From the NCBI GenBank assembly GCA_964444825.1, contig CAYUIS010000142.1:1-14042 (forward strand): DNA of 14,042 nucleotides. The letters are read 5' to 3'. A program made the position numbers and the translations under genes. The stretch is from CAYUIS01 sp964444825 (GTDB lineage Bacteria; Chloroflexota; Anaerolineae; B4-G1). A model generated the notes under the pieces. That model saw only the letters and a list, made by a program, of their open reading frames with translations. It had not been told where the DNA came from and did no database searches. Positions 1 through 7,337 of this stretch are shown piece by piece (position 1 is the stretch's first letter; every line of letters begins with the position of its first letter).

Positions 1-1
1 C

Positions 2-526
2 AAGCGGCAGCAGGTCGAGGCGATGGAACACGCCCAACCGGTCATCCTTGAAGTTGCAGCCGAGTTCAACAAAAGGTTCAAGCGTGACTATGGCCTGTTC
101 GAGGCCTACAAGCTGGATGACGCCGAGGTGGCCGTCATCGCCGCTAATTCGACCGCTGGCACGGCCAAGGTCGTGGTGGACCAGTTGCGGGACGAGGGAA
201 TAAAAGCTGGCCTGCTAAAGCCGCGCGTTTTCCGCCCCTTCCCGGCGAAGGAGATAGCCGACGCGTTGGGCCACGTCAAGGCAGTGGCGGTGATGGACCG
301 CTCCATCTCCTTTGGTGCGATGAACAACGCCGGTCCCCTGTTCCTGGAATTCGTGGCGGCGTTGACGCTCCACGGCGTGCAAGTGCCGATGGCCGACTAC
401 GTCTACGGCCTGGGCGGGCGCGACATCCTGCCGGGGGAAATCGAGACGGTATATCGGGATATGCTCCGCGTGATCGAGACGGGACAGGTGGAGCAACTGG
501 TAACGTACCTGAGTGTGCGGGAGTAG
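2..526 (+). CDS. porA: Pyruvate:ferredoxin oxidoreductase alpha subunit, C-terminal part (partial)
   Basis: This is the C-terminal 174 residues of the alpha subunit of a multi-subunit 2-oxoacid:ferredoxin oxidoreductase, which with the beta subunit converts pyruvate and CoA to acetyl-CoA, CO2 and reduced ferredoxin in the cytoplasm. The frame is open from the window edge, so the start lies outside; the ATG at 23 is internal. The sequence shows the C-terminal PFOR core domain, with ANSTAGTAKVVVDQLRDEG followed by GLLKPRVFRPFP, and a conserved DRSISFGAMNNAGPL segment. The N-terminal pyrimidine-binding domain is not in the window. The stop is 4 nt before the porB start, so the two are surely co-transcribed. 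In four-subunit enzymes the gamma and delta genes often precede alpha, so they may lie upstream; that is inference. A related 2-oxoacid enzyme (for example a ketoisovalerate form) cannot be fully excluded. Confidence 0.9.
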   Translation, partial: KRQQVEAMEHAQPVILEVAAEFNKRFKRDYGLFEAYKLDDAEVAVIAANSTAGTAKVVVDQLRDEGIKAGLLKPRVFRPFPAKEIADALGHVKAVAVMDRSISFGAMNNAGPLFLEFVAALTLHGVQVPMADYVYGLGGRDILPGEIETVYRDMLRVIETGQVEQLVTYLSVRE

Positions 527-530
527 GATA

Positions 531-1466
531 ATGGCAACCAAGTTAACACCTAAGGAACTATCCAAGCGCCCGGAGCGACTGGCACCGGGGCACCGGTTGT
601 GCGCGGGCTGTGGCGCTTCAATCATCGTGCGCCAGATGCTGGCGGCGATAGACGACCCGGTGGTGCTCTCTAACGCCACGGGCTGTCTAGAAGTAGCGAC
701 CACAATCTATCCCTACACGGCCTGGCGAGTGCCCTGGATCCACAACGCTTTCGAGAACGCGGCCTCGACCATCAGCGGCGTCGAGGCGGCCTACCGCAGT
801 ATGGTCCGGCAGGGCAAGATCCCGGAGCAGAACGTCAAGTTCATCGCCTTCGGCGGCGACGGCGGCACCTACGACATCGGCCTCCAGGCCCTCTCCGGCG
901 CAGTCGAACGAGGGCATCAATTCCTCTACGTCTGCTATGACAACGGTGCCTATATGAACACCGGCATCCAGCGTTCCAGCGCCACACCTCTCGGGGCCAG
1001 CACCACTACCTCACCAGCCGGTAAGGTCATCCCTGGTAAGCAACAATCCCGCAAGGACCTGACCGCGATCATGGCCGCTCACAACATCCCCTACGTGGCC
1101 CAGGCCGCCCCCAGTCGTTGGCGAGATCTGATGCAAAAGACCCGCAAGGCGGTAGATTGCGGTGGCGCGGCATTTATGAACGTGCTCTCGTCCTGCAACC
1201 GGGGCTGGCGGCACGCGACAGATGAGACCATCGAACTCACTCAACTGGGAGTGGATACCTGCTACTGGCCTCTCTATGAAGTGGAGAACGGCGAGTGGCA
1301 TCTGACCTACAAGCCGAAGGAGAAGAAACCGGTCGAGGAGTGGCTGAAGCGGCAAGGACGATTCCGCCATCTATTCCGGCCGGAGAATCGGCACATTATC
1401 GACGCACTGCAGGCCGAAACTGACCTCCGCTGGGAGCGACTGCTAAAGCTTTGCGGCGAGGCGTAG
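531..1466 (+). CDS. porB: Pyruvate:ferredoxin oxidoreductase beta subunit (TPP-binding)
   Basis: The beta subunit carries thiamine diphosphate and one 4Fe-4S cluster, and passes electrons from pyruvate decarboxylation to ferredoxin. The protein is 311 aa, normal for PorB. Cluster cysteines appear as C24-A-G-C27, C52 (ATGC) and C222 (SSCNRGW). The TPP-binding motif is GDGGTYDIG around residues 109-117, followed by the DNGAYMNTGIQRS segment typical of PorB. An in-frame GTG lies 18 nt upstream inside porA, but the ATG at 531 gives the family-like N-terminus and directly follows the porA stop. The Shine-Dalgarno is weak (GGGAGTAGG overlapping the porA stop), so translation is probably coupled to porA. 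Pyruvate is the likeliest substrate given similarity to PorB, but substrate specificity is inferred. Confidence 0.93.
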   Translation: MATKLTPKELSKRPERLAPGHRLCAGCGASIIVRQMLAAIDDPVVLSNATGCLEVATTIYPYTAWRVPWIHNAFENAASTISGVEAAYRSMVRQGKIPEQNVKFIAFGGDGGTYDIGLQALSGAVERGHQFLYVCYDNGAYMNTGIQRSSATPLGASTTTSPAGKVIPGKQQSRKDLTAIMAAHNIPYVAQAAPSRWRDLMQKTRKAVDCGGAAFMNVLSSCNRGWRHATDETIELTQLGVDTCYWPLYEVENGEWHLTYKPKEKKPVEEWLKRQGRFRHLFRPENRHIIDALQAETDLRWERLLKLCGEA

Positions 1467-1494
1467 GCTTCGCTGTCCTCACCAAAAGGAGATA

Positions 1495-1539
1495 GGACCG
1501 CCCCGGACCCCCTCTGAACAGGGGGGCACGGGGCGGTCC
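1495..1539. terminator. Strong GC hairpin between convergent porB and ecfT
   Basis: An 11-bp perfect stem (1495-1505 with 1529-1539, GGACCGCCCCG/CGGGGCGGTCC) is capped by a second 6-bp stem (1508-1513 with 1520-1525, CCCCCT/AGGGGG) and a 6-nt loop. It lies 28 nt after the porB stop and 75 nt beyond the ecfT stop, so it could end transcripts from both sides. There is no T-run on either side, so it may act as an RNA-end stabiliser or need Rho rather than being a classical intrinsic terminator. Confidence 0.55.
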
Positions 1540-1568
1540 GCGTTAACAGAGATTCGCGAGAACTGCAG

Positions 1569-1593
1569 GAGCCGCTCTCTGGAAGCCCGGCTC
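1569..1593. other. Second, weaker hairpin in the convergent gap
   Basis: GAGCCG (1569-1574) pairs with CGGCTC (1588-1593) across a 13-nt loop, 20 nt past the ecfT stop. It lacks a T-run. It may assist termination of the importer transcript, but a 6-bp stem in GC-rich DNA can arise by chance. The remainder of the 1467-1613 gap shows nothing else. Confidence 0.25.
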
Positions 1594-1613
1594 TTAACGC
1601 TCAGTAGTCGCTC

Positions 1614-2507
1614 TCAGAAGCCAAACAACCCCGGCGCCCACGGTGGCACCCAGAAGGCGCCCTGTTTCAGGACCACGGTGGCAAAGGTTGATCCCACCAA
1701 GATCAACACACCCAGCCCGATGAGGACATAATCACGAGGCTTGTACTCAAGCTTGTGAATCCAGGTGCGTTTGCCCAACCCGAAACAACGCAGATCCATG
1801 GCGTTAATGATATCCTCGCCACCAACAATGGCGTTGATGGTGACCGGGACGATGAGAGGCGCCATCTTGCGAATCTGGGCGATCAGCCCTCCCTCCAGTT
1901 TCTCCACCTCGTATCCCCGCGCTCGCTGCGAGTCAAGCGTGATGCTAAAATCCCGCCCTAGCGTGGGGACGAAGCGAAAGGCCAGATCCATCGAGATTGC
2001 GACCTTGTCCGGCAGACCTAGGCCTCGAAAAGTCACGCCGTACTCGCTGGGGTTGAAGGTAAAGGCAAGGGGAATGAACAAGATGGAAATGGAGAGCATA
2101 CGCACGATCTGTGTAACTGCAAATACCAGCTTTTCCACCGAGACGTTGGGGCGTATGGTCCACCCCACCCAGGGGACGGTCCACTCTACCTGCCAGAGAA
2201 TATGCTTGGTCTCCCTGAACAACGTCAATGCCTCTGCTGGCCCACCCCGTCCGGTCAGTATGGCCCCGATGCCGACAATGACGACGACCAGGATAAGCAC
2301 AAAGGTCAGCACGCGGCGCACTTCTTTCCAAGTCAGCTTGCACATAAAGAAATGTGTAAGCGAGATAGCAAAGAAGAAGAGCAGAAAACGGATGTCCCAG
2401 AACTGTATGGCGGAGAACAAAATCGCCAACAGGAAAATCCAGCGCCCACGGGGATCGAGCCGTTGGATCAGTGTGTTCCGGTCTTTGTATTTCCAGGCAA
2501 CCAGCAT
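1614..2507 (-). CDS. ecfT: ECF transporter transmembrane component (EcfT)
   Basis: EcfT is the membrane scaffold of energy-coupling factor importers. It transmits ATP-driven movement from the ATPases to the substrate-binding S protein. The protein is 297 aa with hydrophobic segments near 23-55, 65-84, 126-150 and 258-280. The N-terminal DPRGR (18-22) matches the usual DPR/T motif of EcfT. The first coupling-helix signature is ARG at 196-198 (SQRARGYEVEK). The second is degenerate, AMDLRCFG at 236-243, keeping Arg240 but with Cys where Gly is common. An extended external loop (about 85-125) carries several Trp and Pro. The ATG at 2507 has GGGAG upstream at 9-nt spacing. It is the last gene of the A-S-T set. 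Family assignment is secure; the substrate depends on the S component and is unknown. Confidence 0.9.
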   Translation of the reverse strand: MLVAWKYKDRNTLIQRLDPRGRWIFLLAILFSAIQFWDIRFLLFFFAISLTHFFMCKLTWKEVRRVLTFVLILVVVIVGIGAILTGRGGPAEALTLFRETKHILWQVEWTVPWVGWTIRPNVSVEKLVFAVTQIVRMLSISILFIPLAFTFNPSEYGVTFRGLGLPDKVAISMDLAFRFVPTLGRDFSITLDSQRARGYEVEKLEGGLIAQIRKMAPLIVPVTINAIVGGEDIINAMDLRCFGLGKRTWIHKLEYKPRDYVLIGLGVLILVGSTFATVVLKQGAFWVPPWAPGLFGF

Positions 2508-2526
2508 GGGGCGAGTCTCCCAGAGA

Positions 2527-2555
2527 GGTTGGTGGGGGGCATACCCCCACCAACC
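2527..2555 (-). promoter_or_regulatory. 12-bp perfect hairpin between ecfS and ecfT
   Basis: GGTTGGTGGGGG (2527-2538) pairs perfectly with CCCCCACCAACC (2544-2555) around a 5-nt loop. It sits in the 65-nt gap after the ecfS stop and ends about 20 nt before the ecfT start. With no T-run it looks like an intercistronic mRNA processing or stability element, or an attenuator that lowers EcfT relative to EcfS and EcfA. The structure is seen; the role is inferred. Confidence 0.5.
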
Positions 2556-2572
2556 AACGAAAGCCAGCTTGG

Positions 2573-3118
2573 CTAACGACCCGTTCTAGCGGCTATGGCA
2601 TCATAGGCCACCATCAGTATTGGCACCAGAATGACACCGTTGATGATATCCGTGACGGCAGCAGGGATAAAGTAACCACCAAAAGCTGTGGCAAAATCGA
2701 TGCCGGAGGTGACGATTTCCATCAGCGAGGAGAATCCCATGCCGACCACGGCCCCTATGACACAAAACACATCCGCAATGACCAGCGATTTCGCGTCGCG
2801 GTAGCTGGTGATCATACCCTTGGCAAAGCCAGGGACCATGCCCATCAGGCCGTTGCCAATGTCCCACCAGATCCAGAAACCCCAGCCCGTGAGCGCGTCG
2901 CCGATGATATTGCCGACCAGACCGCTGATCAGACCAACCCAGGGGCCGAAAGCGATGCCAAAGAACATGGGGATACATACCGCAGGACGCAACGCGACGT
3001 TGCCGGCCGCTGGCAGCGCGAGAACGTTGGTGGCCCAGGACAGAACACCATATAGTGCCGCGCCAAGAGCCCCGTATACTACCTCACGGGTCCCGAATTC
3101 GTACCACTTTTTCTCCAT
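2573..3118 (-). CDS. ECF transporter S component (substrate-binding membrane protein), substrate unknown
   Basis: S components bind a vitamin or other micronutrient in the membrane and dock on EcfT. The protein is 181 aa, the usual S-component size, with about six hydrophobic segments. The first contains A17-x-x-x-A21, the AxxxA pattern that contacts EcfT in several S proteins. The core holds RPAVCIPMFFGIAFGP (45-60) and GLVGNIIGDALTGWG (66-80), then a Trp-rich stretch (WIWWD, 82-86) and NGLMGMVPG (89-97), consistent with the broad RibU-like ECF S family. Nothing ties it to riboflavin, thiamine, biotin or cobalamin, and no salvage gene is adjacent. The ATG at 3118 has an excellent Shine-Dalgarno, TAGGAGGTC, 5 nt upstream. 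It follows the ATPase gene by 88 nt and precedes ecfT by 65 nt, so it is a dedicated S subunit of a group II-type module. Confidence 0.82.
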   Translation of the reverse strand: MEKKWYEFGTREVVYGALGAALYGVLSWATNVLALPAAGNVALRPAVCIPMFFGIAFGPWVGLISGLVGNIIGDALTGWGFWIWWDIGNGLMGMVPGFAKGMITSYRDAKSLVIADVFCVIGAVVGMGFSSLMEIVTSGIDFATAFGGYFIPAAVTDIINGVILVPILMVAYDAIAARTGR

Positions 3119-3206
3119 TTTTGACCTCCTAATAAGATGGTGAATGACAATACTGATTCTGTACCACTCAATCTCGTCTTTCTCTCAATATTCCCCCCTT
3201 TCAGCC

Positions 3207-4835
3207 TCACGTCGCTGGTATGTGGGCCAGGGCTTCGGCCCGCATGAACCGTCCCGTACGGGGCAGATAATCTAGGTTGGCTTGTAAGAGAGAGGTTGGC
3301 ACGATGCGGCAGCGCTGCAGTAGATCCAGATTGGTCAACACCTCGGCCGGCGGACCGTCCCCGGCAATTCGCCCCTCGTGCAGTAGGATGATCCGAGAGG
3401 CGTAACAGATGGCCAAGTCGAGATCGTGCGTGATAAAGAGAATGCTCTCAAAACCCGGCATCTGGAGAATCGAGTCCATAAAGGCCATATAGTTCCAATA
3501 ATCCTGACCGGCGGTCGGCTCATCCATGACGAGGATTTTGGAATACATCGCCAGGATGGCTGCGATACTGACCCGCTTCTGTTGGCCAAAGGAGAGCGCC
3601 AGCGGCGGATAGTCCTCCAACCCTTTCAGGTTGACGATGTCAATTGCCCGAACTACCCCCTCGTCGATGGCTTCCTGAGAGTACGCCAGATTCGTGGGAC
3701 CGAAGGCCAGCTCCTCTGTAACGGTCGGTGCGAAAAGCATGTGGCTAGGACTCTGGAACACGTAGCCCAACGTGTGAGCAATCTGGGCCACGCTTATGTC
3801 TCTTGTGTTGCGCCCTTCGACCCACACGCTGCCCTGGCGTGGCTTTAGCAGCCCGATGGCATGTTTGACCAGAGTGGTCTTGCCAGCCCCGTTGGGACCA
3901 AGAATGGCGACCACATCGCCCTTCCGAATGGTCAGATTGACGTCCTGGATAACCTGGGGACCATCCTCATCATACGCAAAGGAGACATCCTCGAAGGTGA
4001 TGAGGGGACCACCACCATTCGATCCAATGGTCGGCTCGAAGGTTTGTTGGGGAGCCTTTCGCGCACGCTGAATGACGATGGGAGCAGGCAGCTTCACCTC
4101 TCGATAGTCTACCACCTCCATCATACCATCAAGCGGACCGTAGTAGGCGGTTTGCCCCTCCCGCATATAGAGCACCCGATCCGGATGGATGCCAAGCGCA
4201 TCCTCCACCCGGTGTTCGATAAGGACGATGCTGACCCCTTCATCAGCCAGACGGCGAAAAAGGACCAAGGCCTCCTGGGCGCTAGCGGGATCGAGGCTGG
4301 CGAGAGGCTCATCGAGTAGGAGGATAGTGGGACGCATAGCCAACACCCCGGCCAGGGCAACCTTCTGCTTCTCGCCGCCCGAGAGATAAAAGGTCTCCCG
4401 ATCCCGCAGGTGAATGATATCCAAATAGTCGAGCGTCTCATCTACACGCTCCAGGATCTCCTCCCGAGGCATACCCAAGTTCTCCAGTCCAAAAGCGACC
4501 TCGTTGAGCACCTGACTACCCAGGATTTGCCGCTCCGGATCCTGTAGGACGGTACCGACGGTCTGGGACAGGCGGGCCATAGTCATCTCGCTGGCATCCT
4601 GACCGTAGAGCAGGATACGTCCCTCCAGGTCCCCCCGGTAGGTACGGGGAATAAGGCCGTTGATGCAGCGAATGAGGGTCGTCTTGCCACATCCGCTGGC
4701 GCCAGCGACGAGGAGCAGTTCACCGTTCTCCAGAGTCAGCGAGGCGTCACGGAGCGCAGGTTCCGAGCGAGAATGATAACGGAAGGTGAGCCCTTCGACC
4801 ATCAGCGGGACGGCGGCGTTCTGTTGCTCAGGCAA
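3207..4835 (-). CDS. ECF transporter ATPase, two fused ABC domains (EcfA-like)
   Basis: A single 542-aa chain carries both nucleotide-binding domains that power the importer, equivalent to EcfA1 and EcfA2 fused. Domain 1: Walker A GASGCGKT (45-52), Q-loop Gln98, signature LSGGE (151-155), Walker B ILLLDE (171-176), H-loop His208. Domain 2: Walker A GPNGAGKT (313-320), Gln361, signature LSFGQ (414-418), Walker B ILVMDE (434-439), His470. The second signature has Phe in place of the first Gly, which I believe also occurs in other CbiO/EcfA proteins. The start is TTG at 4835, chosen because GGGAGAG lies 6 nt upstream and the next in-frame ATG (Met12) cuts close to the first beta strand. It is the first gene of the A-S-T operon. 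The fusion resembles YkoD-type ATPases, but the S protein here does not look like YkoE. Confidence 0.9.
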   Translation of the reverse strand: MPEQQNAAVPLMVEGLTFRYHSRSEPALRDASLTLENGELLLVAGASGCGKTTLIRCINGLIPRTYRGDLEGRILLYGQDASEMTMARLSQTVGTVLQDPERQILGSQVLNEVAFGLENLGMPREEILERVDETLDYLDIIHLRDRETFYLSGGEKQKVALAGVLAMRPTILLLDEPLASLDPASAQEALVLFRRLADEGVSIVLIEHRVEDALGIHPDRVLYMREGQTAYYGPLDGMMEVVDYREVKLPAPIVIQRARKAPQQTFEPTIGSNGGGPLITFEDVSFAYDEDGPQVIQDVNLTIRKGDVVAILGPNGAGKTTLVKHAIGLLKPRQGSVWVEGRNTRDISVAQIAHTLGYVFQSPSHMLFAPTVTEELAFGPTNLAYSQEAIDEGVVRAIDIVNLKGLEDYPPLALSFGQQKRVSIAAILAMYSKILVMDEPTAGQDYWNYMAFMDSILQMPGFESILFITHDLDLAICYASRIILLHEGRIAGDGPPAEVLTNLDLLQRCRIVPTSLLQANLDYLPRTGRFMRAEALAHIPAT

Positions 4836-4890
4836 GGTTTCTCTCCCTTCTATCCCAACGTGACAACACTCACCGGCTGGAAAAGTTGCT

Positions 4891-4899
4891 AGGATAGCA
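4891..4899 (-). promoter_or_regulatory. Candidate extended -10 for the ECF importer operon
   Basis: On the minus strand TGCTATCCT matches an extended -10 (TGnTATNNT) about 55 nt upstream of the ecfA TTG start. No good -35 is visible. The 130-nt gap 4836-4965 that holds it shows no T-box, TPP, cobalamin or FMN riboswitch consensus that I can recognise. Confidence 0.25.
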
Positions 4900-4965
4900 T
4901 CAAATCAGAGTTCACCAGGAATGATCCCGGCCACCACTTGACACCGCCATTCATTGTCCGTGGAA

Positions 4966-5550
4966 TCACACCAACGGCCCAGACGCTGGAGCCCGACCAG
5001 GCAGCTCTTGAGCTGCCTCTGCGGCCTCCTCTTGCCCCTCCTCTACAGGCCAGATTCGATCTGGGTCCTCAATGTGATCTGTGAACAGGATACCATTACA
5101 ATGGTCGATCTCGTGTTGAAAGACGCGGGCCAGCAACCCCTCCACCTTGATGCGCACGCGCTCCCCCCGACGGTCCAGCCCCTTGACTGTGACAGCCGAG
5201 TGGCGGGAGACCTCTCCTACCCAACCGGGCACGGAAAGACATCCCTCGATACCATCCTCCACCTCGCGGGATCTGCGCGCCAACTCGGGGTTGATGACGA
5301 CGTACAACTCGCCGCTGTCTGGGTTCTGTTCGCCTTCGGACTCCGGTTCAGGCTCTGGAGGCAAGTGCACTATGATGACACGCTCGGGCGCCCCGACCTG
5401 GATGGCAGCCAAGCCGATGCCGTTGGCCATATGCATCGTCTCGACCATATCGTCGACGAGTTGTTGAATATCCGAGCCCACACGCCGGACATGGTGTGAT
5501 CTCTCGCGCAGCAGTGGGTTATCGGAGAAAACGATCTGACGCACAGCCAT
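4966..5550 (-). CDS. def: Peptide deformylase
   Basis: This metalloenzyme removes the formyl group from the N-terminal methionine of new proteins. All three family motifs are intact: GIGLAAIQ (44-51), EGCLS (102-106, metal ligand Cys104) and HEIDH (146-150, ligands His146 and His150, catalytic Glu147). The protein is 194 aa. An acidic Pro/Glu-rich insert (about 64-80) lies between motifs I and II, and there is a Glu/Ala-rich tail after 168. The frame stays open upstream to 5628, but those codons overlap the preceding gene. The ATG at 5550 is 4 nt after that gene's stop, is preceded by AGGAG about 10 nt upstream, and gives the standard MAVRQI-type N-terminus. It is therefore translated in tandem with the cNMP-binding/PH protein. 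Confidence 0.95.
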   Translation of the reverse strand: MAVRQIVFSDNPLLRERSHHVRRVGSDIQQLVDDMVETMHMANGIGLAAIQVGAPERVIIVHLPPEPEPESEGEQNPDSGELYVVINPELARRSREVEDGIEGCLSVPGWVGEVSRHSAVTVKGLDRRGERVRIKVEGLLARVFQHEIDHCNGILFTDHIEDPDRIWPVEEGQEEAAEAAQELPGRAPASGPLV

Positions 5551-5554
5551 CGAT

Positions 5555-7252
5555 TCAAGGCTCCTGTTGCGGCACTGGAGAGTGGGGCGTAGGAGTCGTA
5601 GCCTCCCGAAGTTGATCGTAGACGGCAAACCAATCGAGTAACTCCTGTCGGTGCTGCTCGGCGGCTGTCTGAGCCTGGCTCTTTCGAAACGCCTCCATAC
5701 GACGAAATACCTCGGCCTGAACGCCGCTAGGATCCTTGACCAGATCGAAGGTAAAAGCCCCGGCTCCAGCCGTCTCGATGGTCACCGATCCATAGTTCAG
5801 AAACTTGGCCAGGGTACCAGGAACCTCAAACTGGATATTCTGAATCACGCCCAGGCTGGCCTCGCGACGATCCTCGCGCAGGTAGAAGGGCAACCGTTCG
5901 ACGTCGATGATGCGGGTGCACGTCACCTGGTAAATATCGTTCTGCCAGTCGTCGAATTTCCACAGCCACCAGGGAAACAAAATGACCAGCGACAAACCAT
6001 AGCCAACCAGAGTCGGAGTCCATTGGGCCGGCTTGAAGAATAACAGCGCAATAGCACCGATCGTAAACCCAACAATGAGTAACGTAGGTAGAGCGACAGG
6101 CTTGATCAGAGCGATCCAGTGCTTGCGCCAGGTAATCGTATCCCCCTGTTCATCGCGCAGTGGCGGTAAGAAGTAGCTGACGACGCGCACAGGGAAAAGA
6201 AGCAGCCTGAGGATATTCCGCCGGGACTCCTCCGCTTTGGATGACGGCGGCGGCGCAGACGTCCCCTCTTCCCGGACTTGAGTGCCAAAATACTGCTGCA
6301 GGTCATCACGGATGGCGTCTCGCTCGGCGACCTTGGCTTGGGATTTGGCGCGGCGGATCTGCTCAAAGATCATTTCACGCACACCATCAGGATTTGGGAT
6401 CTCCCGAAAGGCCACGTGACCACGCTCTCCAGCCGTCTCGATGATCAGATCGCCAAAGTGAAACACCTGAGCTAGCAGCCCAATCTGTGATTCCTGGATA
6501 TCCTGGATGGTGTGGAGGGGCGCGTCGACCTGGCTCTCCCGTCCCAAGGGTGTGTGCTCGCGCCGCACCACACGTTTGTTCGTCACGATGTACCGATCAT
6601 CCCGGTGGTCCATGAACAAGTACACGATAAAAACCAACACGACCGCGCACAAAGCCCCCCCCGCGATCAAGGGGAGCACTCCCTCAGATATGCTGGACCA
6701 ATACCAACCACCGATCAGAAAGACCAAGATTGAGAAACATGGGACGACAAGACTTCGGAAGAACAACGCGTCGTGCCGATGCTCGCTGATGACGACAACT
6801 TCGCCTTCATCCAGCCACTTGAAGCGCACAAGCCCGGCCTCGCGCTTCTGCCGCACTTCCGGCCGCATCTCCAGATCGCTGAGTATATCGGGACGCTCAT
6901 CAAGCAAAACATCGAACGCTTCCTTGGACAAGCTCAGCAGAGTAGCATCTTGAACCACCTCAACGCTCGCGTCGCGCGGTTCTCCCAGCAGAAGCGAGGC
7001 CTCTCCAAAAAAGTCACCCGGGCCCAGACTGGCCACCACCCGCTCGATGCCCTGAGAGTCTACGTGCCGAATGTGCAACTCTCCACTCTCAACGATGTAG
7101 GCCGTCTGGCCCGTCACTCCCTGGCGACCCACCACAGCCCCGGCCGGATGTTCCTCCTGTTTGACCAGCTTGCTGATCGCCCTGAGGTCCTCCCGTCCGA
7201 GTTGGGCAAACAGGGGGATTTCCCTGAGCTGAGTTGTCAGGTGATTGGGCAT
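5555..7252 (-). CDS. Cyclic-nucleotide-binding protein with two membrane-anchored PH-like modules
   Basis: This is a 565-aa membrane protein of unknown function. Residues about 13-125 form a cNMP-binding (CAP-effector type) domain with the phosphate-cassette sequence FFGEASLLLGEPRDASV (81-97), including Gly83-Glu84 and Arg93. Two copies of one module follow: a hydrophobic hairpin (166-213, then 383-432) and a bacterial PH-like domain (about 218-300, then 438-522). The copies align on YxVTxxR, an IQxIQ segment and a shared IETAG. A charged linker (300-345) separates them. There is no catalytic or DNA-binding domain, so it is likelier a membrane sensor or scaffold than a transcription factor. 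The start ATG at 7252 has GGGAAGG upstream, and a strong -10 lies before it. The stop is 4 nt before def. The ligand is unknown, and binding of cAMP is not proven by sequence. Confidence 0.85.
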   Translation of the reverse strand: MPNHLTTQLREIPLFAQLGREDLRAISKLVKQEEHPAGAVVGRQGVTGQTAYIVESGELHIRHVDSQGIERVVASLGPGDFFGEASLLLGEPRDASVEVVQDATLLSLSKEAFDVLLDERPDILSDLEMRPEVRQKREAGLVRFKWLDEGEVVVISEHRHDALFFRSLVVPCFSILVFLIGGWYWSSISEGVLPLIAGGALCAVVLVFIVYLFMDHRDDRYIVTNKRVVRREHTPLGRESQVDAPLHTIQDIQESQIGLLAQVFHFGDLIIETAGERGHVAFREIPNPDGVREMIFEQIRRAKSQAKVAERDAIRDDLQQYFGTQVREEGTSAPPPSSKAEESRRNILRLLLFPVRVVSYFLPPLRDEQGDTITWRKHWIALIKPVALPTLLIVGFTIGAIALLFFKPAQWTPTLVGYGLSLVILFPWWLWKFDDWQNDIYQVTCTRIIDVERLPFYLREDRREASLGVIQNIQFEVPGTLAKFLNYGSVTIETAGAGAFTFDLVKDPSGVQAEVFRRMEAFRKSQAQTAAEQHRQELLDWFAVYDQLREATTPTPHSPVPQQEP

Positions 7253-7272
7253 ATTGACCTTCCCTGGTGGTT

Positions 7273-7301
7273 ATTGTAGCACATTCTGACGTAAGGGGAA
7301 A
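7273..7301 (-). promoter_or_regulatory. Candidate promoter for the cNMP-PH/def operon
   Basis: On the minus strand TGCTACAAT (7281-7273) is a near-consensus extended -10. A poor -35, TTTCCC (7301-7296), sits 17 nt further upstream, as expected for an extended -10 promoter. Transcription would begin about 14 nt before the ATG at 7252, just enough for the Shine-Dalgarno GGGAAGG. Confidence 0.5.
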
Positions 7302-7337
7302 GTAGTTATTTCCAAGCGTGGACAGCCCGCTATCCAC

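Noticed and set aside
1765..2589. Plus-strand open frame of 274 aa opposite ecfT
   Set aside because: It is antisense to a well-conserved EcfT, is rich in Arg/Ser/Met with no hydrophobic or domain pattern, and lacks a start signal.
4836..4965. Vitamin riboswitch upstream of the ECF operon
   Set aside because: I looked for TPP, cobalamin and FMN consensus words on the minus strand and found none; 130 nt also has to hold the promoter and ribosome site.
5551..5628. Upstream-extended start for peptide deformylase (220 aa)
   Set aside because: The extra residues overlap the preceding gene and have no family similarity; the ATG at 5550 has a ribosome site and the standard N-terminus.
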